NCBI RefSeq assembly: GCF_000238295.3
Contig: NZ_AHCD03000044.1
Span: 434,001 to 498,000, forward strand
DNA length: 64,000 bases
Direction of reading: 5' to 3'
DNA from: Pseudoalteromonas rubra
Lineage (GTDB): Bacteria; Pseudomonadota; Gammaproteobacteria; Enterobacterales; Alteromonadaceae
The position numbers and the translations under genes are program-made. Shown here piece by piece: positions 9,286-17,836 of this stretch. A model generated the notes under the pieces. That model saw only the letters and a list, made by a program, of their open reading frames with translations. It searched no databases and had not been told where the DNA came from. How positions within the stretch are numbered: position 1 is the first letter of the stretch; each line of letters begins with the position of its first letter.

Positions 9286-10008
9286 TTACTTCTTACTTGT
9301 TGTTTGAGTGTTGATAGGCGGGGAAAAGAGATCTTTTGCCCCTTCTGCAGGCGCACGCTCTTGAGGCGTGTGCTCCACATGATTCTTATAGAGGTCGCGT
9401 TTTGCGGCTATCCAGCCATGTTTGCCATGGGATTCAAAAACATAATTGCCAGAAGGGACTGTGAATTGTCCGTAAATGGCATCATTGCCCACTGTCATCA
9501 CGGAATTATGGAAGCGATTACCTGAGCCAGTTACTTTTGCAAAAACACTTTTGTCACCGTTGGGAAATACATCTACCTGAGTGACTTCTGCACGATGCAT
9601 TTCGGTGGTTTGTGGAATGGTTAAATCAAAGGTATCTCCAACTTCCAATTGTTGCATGGCTGCCAGGTTGAATTCGACATAGGCTTCTTCACTAATATCT
9701 TTTACTAGCACGCCCGCTTCTATTAATACTGCTTTGGCGTCATCAGAGATTGATGCTATTTCTCCAATATCCTGCGGCGTTCGCTCTACGTCCTGCGTGA
9801 TTTCTTTTGTTGTGTTTGAAGCAATTTTCATTTGGGGCTTGGGTGAACTTGAAACAACAAGGGGATCTGCCTTAACTACGTTTTTATTCACTATTAACGC
9901 ATCTTTTTGCACAGTAGGGGCTTGTGTAATTTCTGCGCTAGATCCAGAAAAAAGCCAATATGATATAAATATCCCTGTAAAAATAAGTGAAAATGTCAGT
10001 TTATTCAT
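9286..10008 (-). CDS. Separate pro-domain-like protein for the adjacent metzincin
   Basis: A 240-residue exported protein with an N-terminal hydrophobic segment (residues 5-20) that is either a signal peptide or an anchor. It has a low-complexity linker to about residue 85. The rest reads YVEFNLAAMQQLEVGDTFDL...HRAEVTQVDVFPNGDKSVFAKVTG...SVMTVGNDAIYGQFTVPSGNYVFES. That layout (a GD-x-(F/V)-x-L strand, a basic-strand-plus-NGD turn, then a TxGxxAxxG...PSGxY segment) is the N-terminal propeptide domain usually fused to reprolysin-like secreted proteases. Here it is encoded alone, directly upstream of a protease lacking it. It may act in trans as a folding chaperone and inhibitor, which is inference. 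No zinc motif is present. Confidence 0.65.
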   Translation of the reverse strand: MNKLTFSLIFTGIFISYWLFSGSSAEITQAPTVQKDALIVNKNVVKADPLVVSSSPKPQMKIASNTTKEITQDVERTPQDIGEIASISDDAKAVLIEAGVLVKDISEEAYVEFNLAAMQQLEVGDTFDLTIPQTTEMHRAEVTQVDVFPNGDKSVFAKVTGSGNRFHNSVMTVGNDAIYGQFTVPSGNYVFESHGKHGWIAAKRDLYKNHVEHTPQERAPAEGAKDLFSPPINTQTTSKK

Positions 10009-10721
10009 TTTTTATTCTTCGGCTGGCTGGGGGGAAAGTGAATATAATTAAAGTTAACAAATGTGTCAATTAAGTTGCAAAACTCTTTTTTTGTGATTTA
10101 TTTGTTATGATATAACGAATTATAATTGCTTATAATGAATAAGTATTAGTCAAAAAATCAGTGTCAAAAGCGAATTTCAGCGCCAAAAAGTAAGCAATAA
10201 AAGTGCTTTATTGCGTCAGGCTAAATTGACTAATGTGATGTATTTATTGCTTTTTTATTATTGCGAGAGAAAGTGATGGCGCTCGAGCTATTAATTTGTA
10301 CCGATTATTATTGCAATTAATAGCGAGTTGCAGTTAAGTTTTATCTACCCGGATGAACGAATTTACTCTCATGTGAGATATTAAGGGAGCTTCAAAAAAA
10401 CAACTCGGTGGAATATGTTATTCACTTTTATTATATCGTGATCAATGCAATTTGTCTCAATCACTGATTGATTACCACTGATCATAACTCCATGAAATAG
10501 TAACGATAGGAGATATTTTATTCCCAGTATGCTCCTTTATCTTGATAGAAGTATTAATTTTGGGAACTGCTCCTTACTCTTGATTGAAATCAAGGTTGTG
10601 AAAGTCACAGCTTGTTAAAAATGTTGTGAAAATAATGCTGGTTAGATTGTAGGTGCAAATATATTGCTACTTTTTGGTTTCATTTGTACCTGAGTCTGCT
10701 TGAACCTATAGGAGTAAGGAA
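10009..10721. other. Divergent intergenic region with repeated (T)TTATTGC motifs
   Basis: About 710 bases between the divergent pro-domain and tectonin-like genes; it should hold both promoters. It contains a perfect GCAATAAA/TTTATTGC hairpin (10194-10214), another TTTATTGC at 10243-10250, and TTATTATTGC at 10255-10264 and 10305-10314. No ORF of note. The ribosome binding site of the right-hand gene is TAGGAGTAAGGAA just before 10722. Confidence 0.5.
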
Positions 10722-11585
10722 ATGAAAAGAAAACATATAGCACAGGCTTTATTCATTGCGACTACTACTTTGTCGTCGGCAGGGGTGTTGGCAGAAGGAC
10801 ATACCAATTCACCCGTACGTGTTGCCATTGACCATCAGGGCATACCTTATGTGCAAAAAGACGACTCATTTGGTGGCTGGCACCGACAAGCGCTGCCTTA
10901 TGGACAAAAAGCGCTGGCGGCTTCTGGTGGATATTTCCACTATCACTTTGGTACGTCGCCAGAAGATCCTGGCTATGCATACTACGAAGGAGCGACATTC
11001 AGTATTTCAGAAAGTGGTAATGCATTCAGATATCAAGATAGCAACTGGCAGCCTGTGACGGGCTGCTGGGGCGCAACAGATGTGAGCTCATTCACAGTGG
11101 ATCATGTTTACTGTGTCAACGGTGATGGTACTTTAAAGAAATTTAATGATGCAACGGAAAACTTCGAAGGTCACTACCGAATCAATAACGAAGTCATTAC
11201 TAAAATTGATGTTGCACTGGGTGGGGTCATTTGGGCGATTACTGAAAGTGACAAGCTGTATAAGTTTAACGGGGTAAGTTGGGAGCAGCAGTCAGTTGTG
11301 TGTGGAAATTTGTGCACACTTAAAGACATTGCAGTGGGAAGTGGTCAGGTTTATCTGGTAGCCAGTGTGTATGGTAGCAATGACGGCCCGCAGAGTGTGT
11401 ACACATTGAAAGAGGGTGAGCTGGTTAAGTTTGGCGCTTTTTACAATATTGATGTAGACAGAGAAGGGGTGATCTGGGCGATTTCAAACTACACCCGCAC
11501 AGTGTTTTACAAGCGCCCGGGTATGAGTGAATTTGCAGAAGATCCGCAAATGAGCCAGCGGGTCACATCTCATATTGGCGGATGA
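10722..11585 (+). CDS. Secreted tectonin-like beta-propeller protein
   Basis: A 287-residue protein with a strong ribosome binding site (GGAGTAAGGAA) and a signal peptide ending at about residue 24 (SAGVLA). From about residue 130 short repeats follow the tectonin plan: a strand containing I-x-V-x-x-G-x-I/V-W-A-I, then a lysine- or tyrosine-rich strand and a W. Examples are KIDVALGGVIWAITESDKLYKF, DIAVGSGQVYLVAS and NIDVDREGVIWAISN. Tectonin propellers bind sugars or phospho-sugars and occur in secreted lectins. The N-terminal 100 residues are less repetitive. It is monocistronic and ends before a strong bidirectional terminator. Lectin-like binding is inference. Confidence 0.6.
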   Translation: MKRKHIAQALFIATTTLSSAGVLAEGHTNSPVRVAIDHQGIPYVQKDDSFGGWHRQALPYGQKALAASGGYFHYHFGTSPEDPGYAYYEGATFSISESGNAFRYQDSNWQPVTGCWGATDVSSFTVDHVYCVNGDGTLKKFNDATENFEGHYRINNEVITKIDVALGGVIWAITESDKLYKFNGVSWEQQSVVCGNLCTLKDIAVGSGQVYLVASVYGSNDGPQSVYTLKEGELVKFGAFYNIDVDREGVIWAISNYTRTVFYKRPGMSEFAEDPQMSQRVTSHIGG

Positions 11586-11611
11586 TAAGCCCATATCAGT
11601 ACTGAAATAGC

Positions 11612-11635
11612 AAGGGGTGGTGGTGACCACCCCTT
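11612..11635. terminator. Bidirectional intrinsic terminator
   Basis: Inverted repeat AAGGGGTGGT/ACCACCCCTT with loop GGTG, followed by T on the plus strand. It lies between convergent genes ending at 11585 (+) and 11643 (-). Confidence 0.85.
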
Positions 11636-11642
11636 TCCATGT

Positions 11643-14174
11643 TTAAAAGCTAAAGCTCACTTTGGCGTAATACGTCATGCCATCGAAGCCATAGGGCAAG
11701 GCACGCAATGGGTAGCGCATCGCACCATTGGTGATGAAGTTCAGTACTTCGTCTTCGCCCAGCTCATCAGGTGTTTCATCGAACAGGTTATCAATACCGG
11801 CAGACAGATTGATTTGCTCGGTTAGCTGATAGCCCATGTTGACGTCAACCAGAACAGCCGATTCAACCACGCTGGTTTCCTGCCAGCTGTTGGTTGGAGA
11901 CAGAAAATCAGGCAGTTCTATGTGTCCGCCTGCAAAGTAAGTGACCTCGGTTTTGCCAAAATAGTTAAAGCGTAACAGAGCATTCCAGTCATCCTGTTGA
12001 TAATCAAAGGTTAGCGTTGCCCGCTCCCTTGGCTGACCATGGGTCAGGAATGAGCGTCTTTGTTGATCAAGGACGATACCTTCAGGGATCCCCTGTGGCG
12101 CGTTCACTTTATCAATTTCTGTTTTATTCTTGTTGGCAGCAAAGGTGATATCCAGTTCTCCGCTGGCGACTACCGTCGAATAAGAAGCGATGAAGTCAAC
12201 ACCCTGAGTGGTTGAATCCAGTGAGTTAGAGAAAAAGTTGCCCTGCACTGCGCCCGTTGCGGTCAATGCCGTGTTGGCAGCAGGGAAGGCGTCTAGCTCA
12301 TCACTGTTGACGCCAATGAAGCTGCCCAGGTTGATCCGATCGTAAATCTTGATCTGATAAAAATCTAAAGTAACGGACAGATCGCTGCTGACGTCCCAGG
12401 CCAGACCCAGGTTGTAGTTGTCTGAGGACTCCAGATCCAGTCCATCTACGCCCAGTGCTGCTGGGAAAGGTGAGCCTGCTGTGGCTGTATAAGATGTTGC
12501 GAGTGTGCCATCTCCGCCTAAAGTGGTCGTAAAGGCAGTATAACCGGACTGTTGTAATGACGGTGCTCTGAAACCGGTTGATGCAGCAGCGCGCACTGCC
12601 AGGTCTTCAGTGAGTTCATAGCGGGTTGCCAGTTTCCAGATGGTATCATCATTGGAATCTGATACATCTTCGTAGCGCAGCGCTGCACTGATCAGCCAGT
12701 CTTCGTTAAGCAGTGTTTCAGCTTCAATATACAGGGCATGACTGGAGCGATCGGCTTTATTGGCGGCACCGGGTCTGAGTCCCTGATAGGCCTGAAAACC
12801 ACAGTCGGCGAAAATTTCAGCATCAATCACAGACGGGAAAGAGCGGTCAGAATTCGATACGCCACATGCATAAGACGCCACTTCACCCGGGACAATCTCA
12901 TAATTTTCTTTGCGGTATTCGGCACCCACCGACAGGTAAATCGGCTCGCCACCGTCTATGTCAATAATACCGCTGATATCCAGGTTAGTGGTCCACTGGT
13001 CGAATCTGAAGCCACCAGAGTAGCCGCCTCTGGGTCCAGCGTTATCAGCGATGTCTTGTGCTGAAGCTGTTGGGTTATTCGCCAAATACTCAGCCGCATA
13101 AGATGAATTGATGGTATTGGACGACGAATAGTCATACTGGTTTTCACCGTATACACTGGATACATCGAATGCCCAGTCTGGATTGATATCGCCTTTCAGG
13201 CCGATAGCAAACGACAGGTCTTGCGCTTCGTTATCGATCCTAGGCAGGAAACCGTCCGGATACACTTGCGGCACGTTGCGCTCGGCACGATTAAAGTCGC
13301 GGTAAAAGCCGTTTCCAAGAGCGGTCCGATTTGAGAAGCCGGCAAATGAATACAGCTCTTTATCGCCCACAGGCAACGCAGCGTTATAGAACACAGAGAT
13401 AAACTCACTATCAGAATTACCCTGCTTCCAGCGCACATCATCGGATAAAGTGCCAGGTGCAATGGTTGAGGAGCCTCCGGTGTCGCGCTCAGCCCGGTTG
13501 GTACCATCGGCATCGCGATATTCAAAAGAGACATTGATAAAGCCTCCCTGGCTGCCCAGCTCAAAGCCCCGGTTAAGGCCGAGTGAATAGGTATCACCAT
13601 CGCCTTCGCCAGTAGCGCCTGCCTGAACAAACCCGGTGGTTACGCCAGTACTGTCATTGAGCGATAGGTTGATCACGCCAGCAATGGCATCGGAGCCATA
13701 ACGTGCCGCGGCACCGTCTCTGAGGATCTCGACATTTTTTAACGCCATCATCGGAATAGAGTTCATATCCGTACCCGCGGCGCCAGCACCGACTGTGCCG
13801 GATAGGCCAAATATCGCCTGGGTATGACGACGTTTACCGTTGATCAGTACCAAAGTTTGGTCTGGCTGCAATCCCCTTAGTGTTGCCGGACGGAACAGAT
13901 CTGAGCCATCAGAAACCTGGGTTCGGCTAAAGTTAAACGACGGCGCGATGGCTTGCAGGCTTTGCCCAAGCTCAGTAAACCCCCCTTTATTGAGTTGATC
14001 GGTATCCAGGATATCAATGGGTGAGGTGGACTCGGTTGCTGTCCGGTTTGAAACTTTGGAGCCCAGTACAGAAATGGTCTCGATGTTTTGTTCGTTAGAT
14101 TGTTCTGCCATTGCGACGGAGCACGCAAAAAGTGCCAGTGCAACTGGCGAAAGTTTTATGGTTGTTGTCATCAC
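11643..14174 (-). CDS. TonB-dependent outer-membrane receptor
   Basis: An 843-residue protein with a signal peptide ending near residue 23 (SVAMA). The TonB-box-like region is IETISVLGSK; a plug domain follows, with TLRGLQPDQTLVLINGKRRH and VEILRDGAAARYGSDAIAGVINL. The rest is an outer-membrane barrel ending in the aromatic signature YYAKVSFSF. Such receptors take up siderophores, vitamins or oligosaccharides using TonB/ExbBD energy; the substrate cannot be read here. It stands between the tectonin-like gene and the duplicated six-gene unit. Its C-terminus is the intact relative of the pseudogene fragment at 4269-4395. Confidence 0.93.
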   Translation of the reverse strand: MMTTTIKLSPVALALFACSVAMAEQSNEQNIETISVLGSKVSNRTATESTSPIDILDTDQLNKGGFTELGQSLQAIAPSFNFSRTQVSDGSDLFRPATLRGLQPDQTLVLINGKRRHTQAIFGLSGTVGAGAAGTDMNSIPMMALKNVEILRDGAAARYGSDAIAGVINLSLNDSTGVTTGFVQAGATGEGDGDTYSLGLNRGFELGSQGGFINVSFEYRDADGTNRAERDTGGSSTIAPGTLSDDVRWKQGNSDSEFISVFYNAALPVGDKELYSFAGFSNRTALGNGFYRDFNRAERNVPQVYPDGFLPRIDNEAQDLSFAIGLKGDINPDWAFDVSSVYGENQYDYSSSNTINSSYAAEYLANNPTASAQDIADNAGPRGGYSGGFRFDQWTTNLDISGIIDIDGGEPIYLSVGAEYRKENYEIVPGEVASYACGVSNSDRSFPSVIDAEIFADCGFQAYQGLRPGAANKADRSSHALYIEAETLLNEDWLISAALRYEDVSDSNDDTIWKLATRYELTEDLAVRAAASTGFRAPSLQQSGYTAFTTTLGGDGTLATSYTATAGSPFPAALGVDGLDLESSDNYNLGLAWDVSSDLSVTLDFYQIKIYDRINLGSFIGVNSDELDAFPAANTALTATGAVQGNFFSNSLDSTTQGVDFIASYSTVVASGELDITFAANKNKTEIDKVNAPQGIPEGIVLDQQRRSFLTHGQPRERATLTFDYQQDDWNALLRFNYFGKTEVTYFAGGHIELPDFLSPTNSWQETSVVESAVLVDVNMGYQLTEQINLSAGIDNLFDETPDELGEDEVLNFITNGAMRYPLRALPYGFDGMTYYAKVSFSF

Positions 14175-14304
14175 TTACTACTCTGTTGATGTTATGTATT
14201 ATTTTTTGTTTATTGAGCACGACGTTGACATAAATCAATTTTGAGTGCAATCGGATTGGACTAAAGTCGAATAGGATTTTTCAGTATGAAGGGAACTTTT
14301 GACA

Positions 14305-14329
14305 AAGTGGCTAAACGAGTTAGCCACTT
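14305..14329 (-). terminator. Stem-loop terminator of unit A
   Basis: Inverted repeat AAGTGGCTAA/TTAGCCACTT with a five-base loop, 22 bases past the stop of the last unit A gene. The U-tract on the transcribed strand is weak. A related AGTGGC/GCCACT stem occupies the same place after unit B (25106-25128), so it belongs to the duplicated unit. Confidence 0.65.
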
Positions 14330-14351
14330 AAATAGCGTAAAAGTGCAAACT

Positions 14352-15419
14352 TTACTGGCCACACTGACTCATCCAGGGTGACTCAATACAATTCTTGCGT
14401 AGCCTCTGAGCGTCATCAAGTGCTATTTGCGCTGCTTCAAGCTGAGCTTCCAATGCCGGCTTTTCGGCTTCACTGGCAACTGCCAGAAATGCCCTAAAAC
14501 GTGCTACACGTCTGACTGCCTCACCATAGCGCTGCTCAGCTCTGTGCCAGGTTACATCGTGCATTGTATTACTCACTACAGGTTGCCAGTTATGTGCACT
14601 AAAGTGACCAGACTCCTGATAGCTTTTTACAACAAAGCTCCGTGGTACTTTTGTAAGCTCAGTCAAATCGAATTGCAGCCCATCCGGGTCGAAACTGTAG
14701 TTAACGAGTTTTTCCAGCGTTTGCAGACATGGTGTCATATCGCTCCCCCGGCAATAGGTCGGTTGCTCGTTCAGGAGCTGTTGCAGCTTTGCCGGAAGCG
14801 GCCCGTTTGAGTTAATATCGACGTTGAATACCGCATTTTCGGCATACTTCTCGAATTCTTTGACCTTGGTTTTGGTCTTTTTGAAAAACAAGAGGCGAGT
14901 CTTGGTTTGAGTTACAAAGCGTTTGTAATCTTCCTCGGTTCTGAAATGCAGGCGTGTATTGATAAACAGATCCCTGCCATAATTCACCTGATAAACAAAG
15001 TGGCTGCCGCAGTCCCGAAGGTTTACATCCGTTTTCACCTGTCGGTTTTCTAACGTGCTATAACCCTCTTCAAATTTCAGATGAAGCTGTGAGGTAAGCG
15101 TATTTTGGTCGGTGGCATTGCGGTGTGTCATAGAGCTGGACACACTGCCCGCAATAATAAACAGGTTGACGCCACCGTGCACTTCACCAAAAGTTCGACG
15201 TTTGATCAAGGTTTGATCTGCACGCTGGAGATAGTCCATGCTGCCACTGAATTCAGTATGCTGCGTTGGTGTTCCCTGTAGGCAAGCATCTTTGAGCTGA
15301 TGCATTGAGGGGTCAAAGGCCCGGCCAAGGTCGTTGACGCCGACTTTTTCGCTGTAATAAATCTGTCCCTGGGCGGCGAAGGCACAGCTTAGAGACAATA
15401 AAGGTAAAAAGCTTTTCAT
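14352..15419 (-). CDS. Unit A gene 6: secreted Cys-rich protein, putative pore-forming-like paralogue 3
   Basis: The start at 15419 (355 residues) is chosen over an in-frame ATG 54 bases upstream because CAGGGAGCGGAT directly precedes it and a signal peptide begins there (MKSFLPLLSLSCAFA). The upstream alternative would translate the intercistronic hairpin. The protein shares with the other two paralogues of the unit a G-x-x-F-V-x4-Y-G-x2-L/V-x-I/V-N segment (CGSHFVYQVNYGRDLFINT), a TPCLQTLEKLV segment matching their PCF-(D/N)-(M/L)-F, and a C-terminal C-x3-P-x4-C pair (CIESPWMSQC). The G-(D/S)-x-F-V...YG region followed by amphipathic strands recalls MACPF/CDC-type pore-formers, but this is inference from pattern only. 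It is the last gene of the unit. Confidence 0.6.
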   Translation of the reverse strand: MKSFLPLLSLSCAFAAQGQIYYSEKVGVNDLGRAFDPSMHQLKDACLQGTPTQHTEFSGSMDYLQRADQTLIKRRTFGEVHGGVNLFIIAGSVSSSMTHRNATDQNTLTSQLHLKFEEGYSTLENRQVKTDVNLRDCGSHFVYQVNYGRDLFINTRLHFRTEEDYKRFVTQTKTRLLFFKKTKTKVKEFEKYAENAVFNVDINSNGPLPAKLQQLLNEQPTYCRGSDMTPCLQTLEKLVNYSFDPDGLQFDLTELTKVPRSFVVKSYQESGHFSAHNWQPVVSNTMHDVTWHRAEQRYGEAVRRVARFRAFLAVASEAEKPALEAQLEAAQIALDDAQRLRKNCIESPWMSQCGQ

Positions 15420-15437
15420 ATCCGCTCCCTGAAAAGA

Positions 15438-15467
15438 AATCGCAATGCGAATGAACGCATCGCGATT
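15438..15467 (-). promoter_or_regulatory. Intercistronic RNA hairpin upstream of unit A gene 6
   Basis: On the transcribed strand AATCGCGATGCG pairs with CGCATTGCGATT (one G-U pair) around a six-base loop, ending 18 bases before the start codon of gene 6 and just ahead of its ribosome binding site. The same position in unit B (26237-26266) holds a 13-pair hairpin with a different upper stem. Confidence 0.75.
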
Positions 15468-15479
15468 GATCATGGCAGG

Positions 15480-16958
15480 TTATTGCTCAAACGCTGTACC
15501 GTACGTGGTCAGTGCGCCTTCACATAATCGCCAGTCCAGGATGCCCCTGGCCGGAGACGTGACATCAATGAAAGTCGGTGCCCAGCGCATGTTTCTGAAG
15601 CGTGCGCTGTCCTCTTCACTGACTGCGCCTGCCCGAACGGCTTCCTGGCGGGCATACTCACATTGCTTCCAGTCAAACTCATTACTGCTAGGCAGTTGTA
15701 GCTGAGTGACATCATAGGTCGCCGGGCACTTGTTTCCGCGCTTCTCACAAGCCGCTTTCATATCCTTAATATTGGTTTCGCATGAATTACCAAAAGGGTT
15801 ATCGCGACAGGACTTTGCAGCATTGAAGAAAAACCAGGCATTGTTGTAGGCCTTATCTTTAATTTCCTCTACAGCAGTACGTTGTGGCTCAGGCAGATAA
15901 GCAAAGTAGCTGTTCAGCAGATTCTGCGCACGCTGTTCATCAAGCATTGCCTGTTTAAAGTCGTCTTCCAGGTCTGCGGTCAGCCATTTGGTAGCATTTC
16001 GCACGACCTGGTATTCAGGTACCAAAGCGCGCAGCGGCAGCGATGAGTTTTCGTAGCGAGTGGTGTAGTAGCGCACTACGTTGTAATCACTCAGTGAATT
16101 TAACTGTTGATTAAAACCACTTTTTGCGTATCTGACAGCCTCGTAAAACATGTCAAAACAGGGGGTTGGGTTATCCAAAGAACAGGTAATGATGTTGTTT
16201 GGAATAACGCTCAGTAGTTGCTTGGGATCACCGCCGTGCTGGATCGCGCGGACTGTGATCTTAACAGAGGACTTGGTGTCATCTTTGAGATACTTAAGTT
16301 GCCCTCCGACATTAAAGACGCCACCATATAAATCCACATCCAGGTAACCACCGATGTCTGATTTATCCTTGCTGCTGCCGTAATCGATTTTCAGGTTCAC
16401 GAATACGCTTGCGCCATATTCAATGCCGGTGACAAACTCATCTCCGACAAGTGTCTGCAATTTGGCCTGATGATTGTTCGCAATATCCTGACCAACCGTA
16501 CTCAGCGTATATCCCGCGTTTTGATCTTGCGGCAAATACAGGCGTTTTTTCGGTGTGCTGGATGCACTGAAAGTGTAAGAGCTGGAATACGAACTGGATG
16601 CCATCTCTTTTGCCAGCGAGGCACCGGCAGAGACACGTATAACAGGGAAGTTAACGTTTACATCTACGCTACCATTGAGTGTATTGAGGACATCGTCATA
16701 GCTCATATCGATGCCGGTTTTAAATTTGAGCTCGGTATTACCATAGCTTTCATCAATGACACCCGCCACCGGGTGTACATTTAAAAAACGTTTTGTCTGA
16801 CTGTCATAGGCTGTGCCTACCGCTACATGGTCATTGATCAGACCGGATATCACGGAGCCCGATACATTTGAGCTTGAAATGGCAGCACTAGGTCGCTCAG
16901 CTGCCAGGCCTTGTCCTGCAAACACCATTGCAAGTACTGATAAATAGAGTGATTTCAT
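15480..16958 (-). CDS. Unit A gene 5: secreted Cys-rich protein, putative pore-forming-like paralogue 2
   Basis: A 492-residue protein with an AAGGAAAG ribosome binding site and a signal peptide ending near residue 19 (GQGLA). The middle reads FKTGIDMSYDDVLNTLNGSVDV, then a Ser/Thr-rich stretch (residues about 118-135) typical of amphipathic membrane-inserting regions, then GDEFVTGIEYGASVFVNLKIDY and GGDPKQLL. Conserved cysteines lie in CSLDNPTPCFDMF and near the C-terminus (CRDNPFGNSC). The segment order parallels the 415-residue paralogue almost throughout. Resemblance to MACPF/CDC-type pore-formers is suggested by G-D-x-F-V-x4-Y-G followed by paired strands and GGDP, but it is unproven. 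It follows gene 4 by 11 bases. The copy at 26279-27757 has exactly the same length and is very similar. Confidence 0.6.
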   Translation of the reverse strand: MKSLYLSVLAMVFAGQGLAAERPSAAISSSNVSGSVISGLINDHVAVGTAYDSQTKRFLNVHPVAGVIDESYGNTELKFKTGIDMSYDDVLNTLNGSVDVNVNFPVIRVSAGASLAKEMASSSYSSSYTFSASSTPKKRLYLPQDQNAGYTLSTVGQDIANNHQAKLQTLVGDEFVTGIEYGASVFVNLKIDYGSSKDKSDIGGYLDVDLYGGVFNVGGQLKYLKDDTKSSVKITVRAIQHGGDPKQLLSVIPNNIITCSLDNPTPCFDMFYEAVRYAKSGFNQQLNSLSDYNVVRYYTTRYENSSLPLRALVPEYQVVRNATKWLTADLEDDFKQAMLDEQRAQNLLNSYFAYLPEPQRTAVEEIKDKAYNNAWFFFNAAKSCRDNPFGNSCETNIKDMKAACEKRGNKCPATYDVTQLQLPSSNEFDWKQCEYARQEAVRAGAVSEEDSARFRNMRWAPTFIDVTSPARGILDWRLCEGALTTYGTAFEQ

Positions 16959-16969
16959 ATCATCTTTCC

Positions 16970-17827
16970 TTAACGAACTGAGAGTAAGTAATCTTCAACT
17001 TCACCATACTGAACGTTGGCACAGGCGTTGTTCACGCCTCCCCCAGCATCCAGCGTGACTCGCATCATAGTGACCCCCTCCGGGGTGTCCGTCGGTACGG
17101 GGAGCGTGAATTTGACGGTGGAATCAGTTGTTGAATTGTGAACCAGTTCATTGCTGTCAAACTGACCATTGTGGTCCCAGTCGATCCATACTCGTACTGT
17201 AAACCAGGTTGGGTAGTTGGGATCGAGCAGACCCGGTTTTATCTCAATGGCAGCTTCACCTTTTGGCCGCAGGTTAATCACCTTGCCGGAAACTTTGGTG
17301 TGCTTAGAGGTACCGGAGGTATGTACAAAGTCATTTACTTTGACTTGCTCTATCCATTCCCATTCGTTGTCATAGCTGTTGACTGCACAATAGTTGTGGG
17401 CCAATAAAGAGGTCTTTAACGCAACCGCTTTGTATTCTGGTGGCATCGTAGTACACGCGTCCGTGGCACTGGTGCCCGCAGTCCAGTTATACGGGTTGGT
17501 GAAGTCTTCATTGGCAAACGTCAGATATTGGGCCTTGCCTGCTGCAAGCGCGGTATCCGAAAGCCACAGTTGCTTTAACTGGTTGAGTTTTTGCTCTTTG
17601 CTAACAATGTTCCGTGAGTCATACATCTGTTCCCACATTTCTACTAAAAGCCCGTCGTAGCATTTTTTTAGCCACTCATACCGGCCTTTGGCTTCTGTCA
17701 TAGTCAGCAGATCACCCAGCTGACTATAGCCGGCTTCCTCAGCTGTGTTGGCAGCGGCATTAGTGGCCGCAAAAGACAAGCCTGTAAGCAAGGCAATCTT
17801 AGATAACTTATATATTGTATTCATCAT
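16970..17827 (-). CDS. Unit A gene 4: small secreted GEVED-domain protein
   Basis: A 285-residue protein with an AAGGA ribosome binding site and a signal peptide ending near residue 27 (ATNAAAN). Residues about 35-100 are predicted helical and charged (LKKCYDGLLVEMWEQMY). The C-terminal about 120 residues form a GEVED domain: VRVWIDWDHNGQFDSNELV, a calcium-loop-like D-x-D-x-N-G-x-F-D pattern, then MMRVTLDAGGG and the signature YGEVEDYLLSVR at the very end. GEVED domains occur in secreted adhesins and proteases. The unit's M4 protease also ends in one (YGEVEDIQF), hinting at a shared ligand or assembly. It lies 9 bases after gene 3 and 11 before gene 5, so it is surely co-transcribed. Confidence 0.8.
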   Translation of the reverse strand: MMNTIYKLSKIALLTGLSFAATNAAANTAEEAGYSQLGDLLTMTEAKGRYEWLKKCYDGLLVEMWEQMYDSRNIVSKEQKLNQLKQLWLSDTALAAGKAQYLTFANEDFTNPYNWTAGTSATDACTTMPPEYKAVALKTSLLAHNYCAVNSYDNEWEWIEQVKVNDFVHTSGTSKHTKVSGKVINLRPKGEAAIEIKPGLLDPNYPTWFTVRVWIDWDHNGQFDSNELVHNSTTDSTVKFTLPVPTDTPEGVTMMRVTLDAGGGVNNACANVQYGEVEDYLLSVR

Positions 17828-17836
17828 TGTGTGTCC

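Noticed and set aside
13196..13630. 144-codon frame inside the TonB-receptor gene
   Set aside because: Shadow in an alternative frame of a well-supported receptor; no independent start signal.
15420..15473. Upstream in-frame start for unit A gene 6
   Set aside because: It would translate the conserved hairpin and lacks a ribosome binding site; the downstream ATG has CAGGGAGCGGAT and a signal peptide, and the same holds in unit B.
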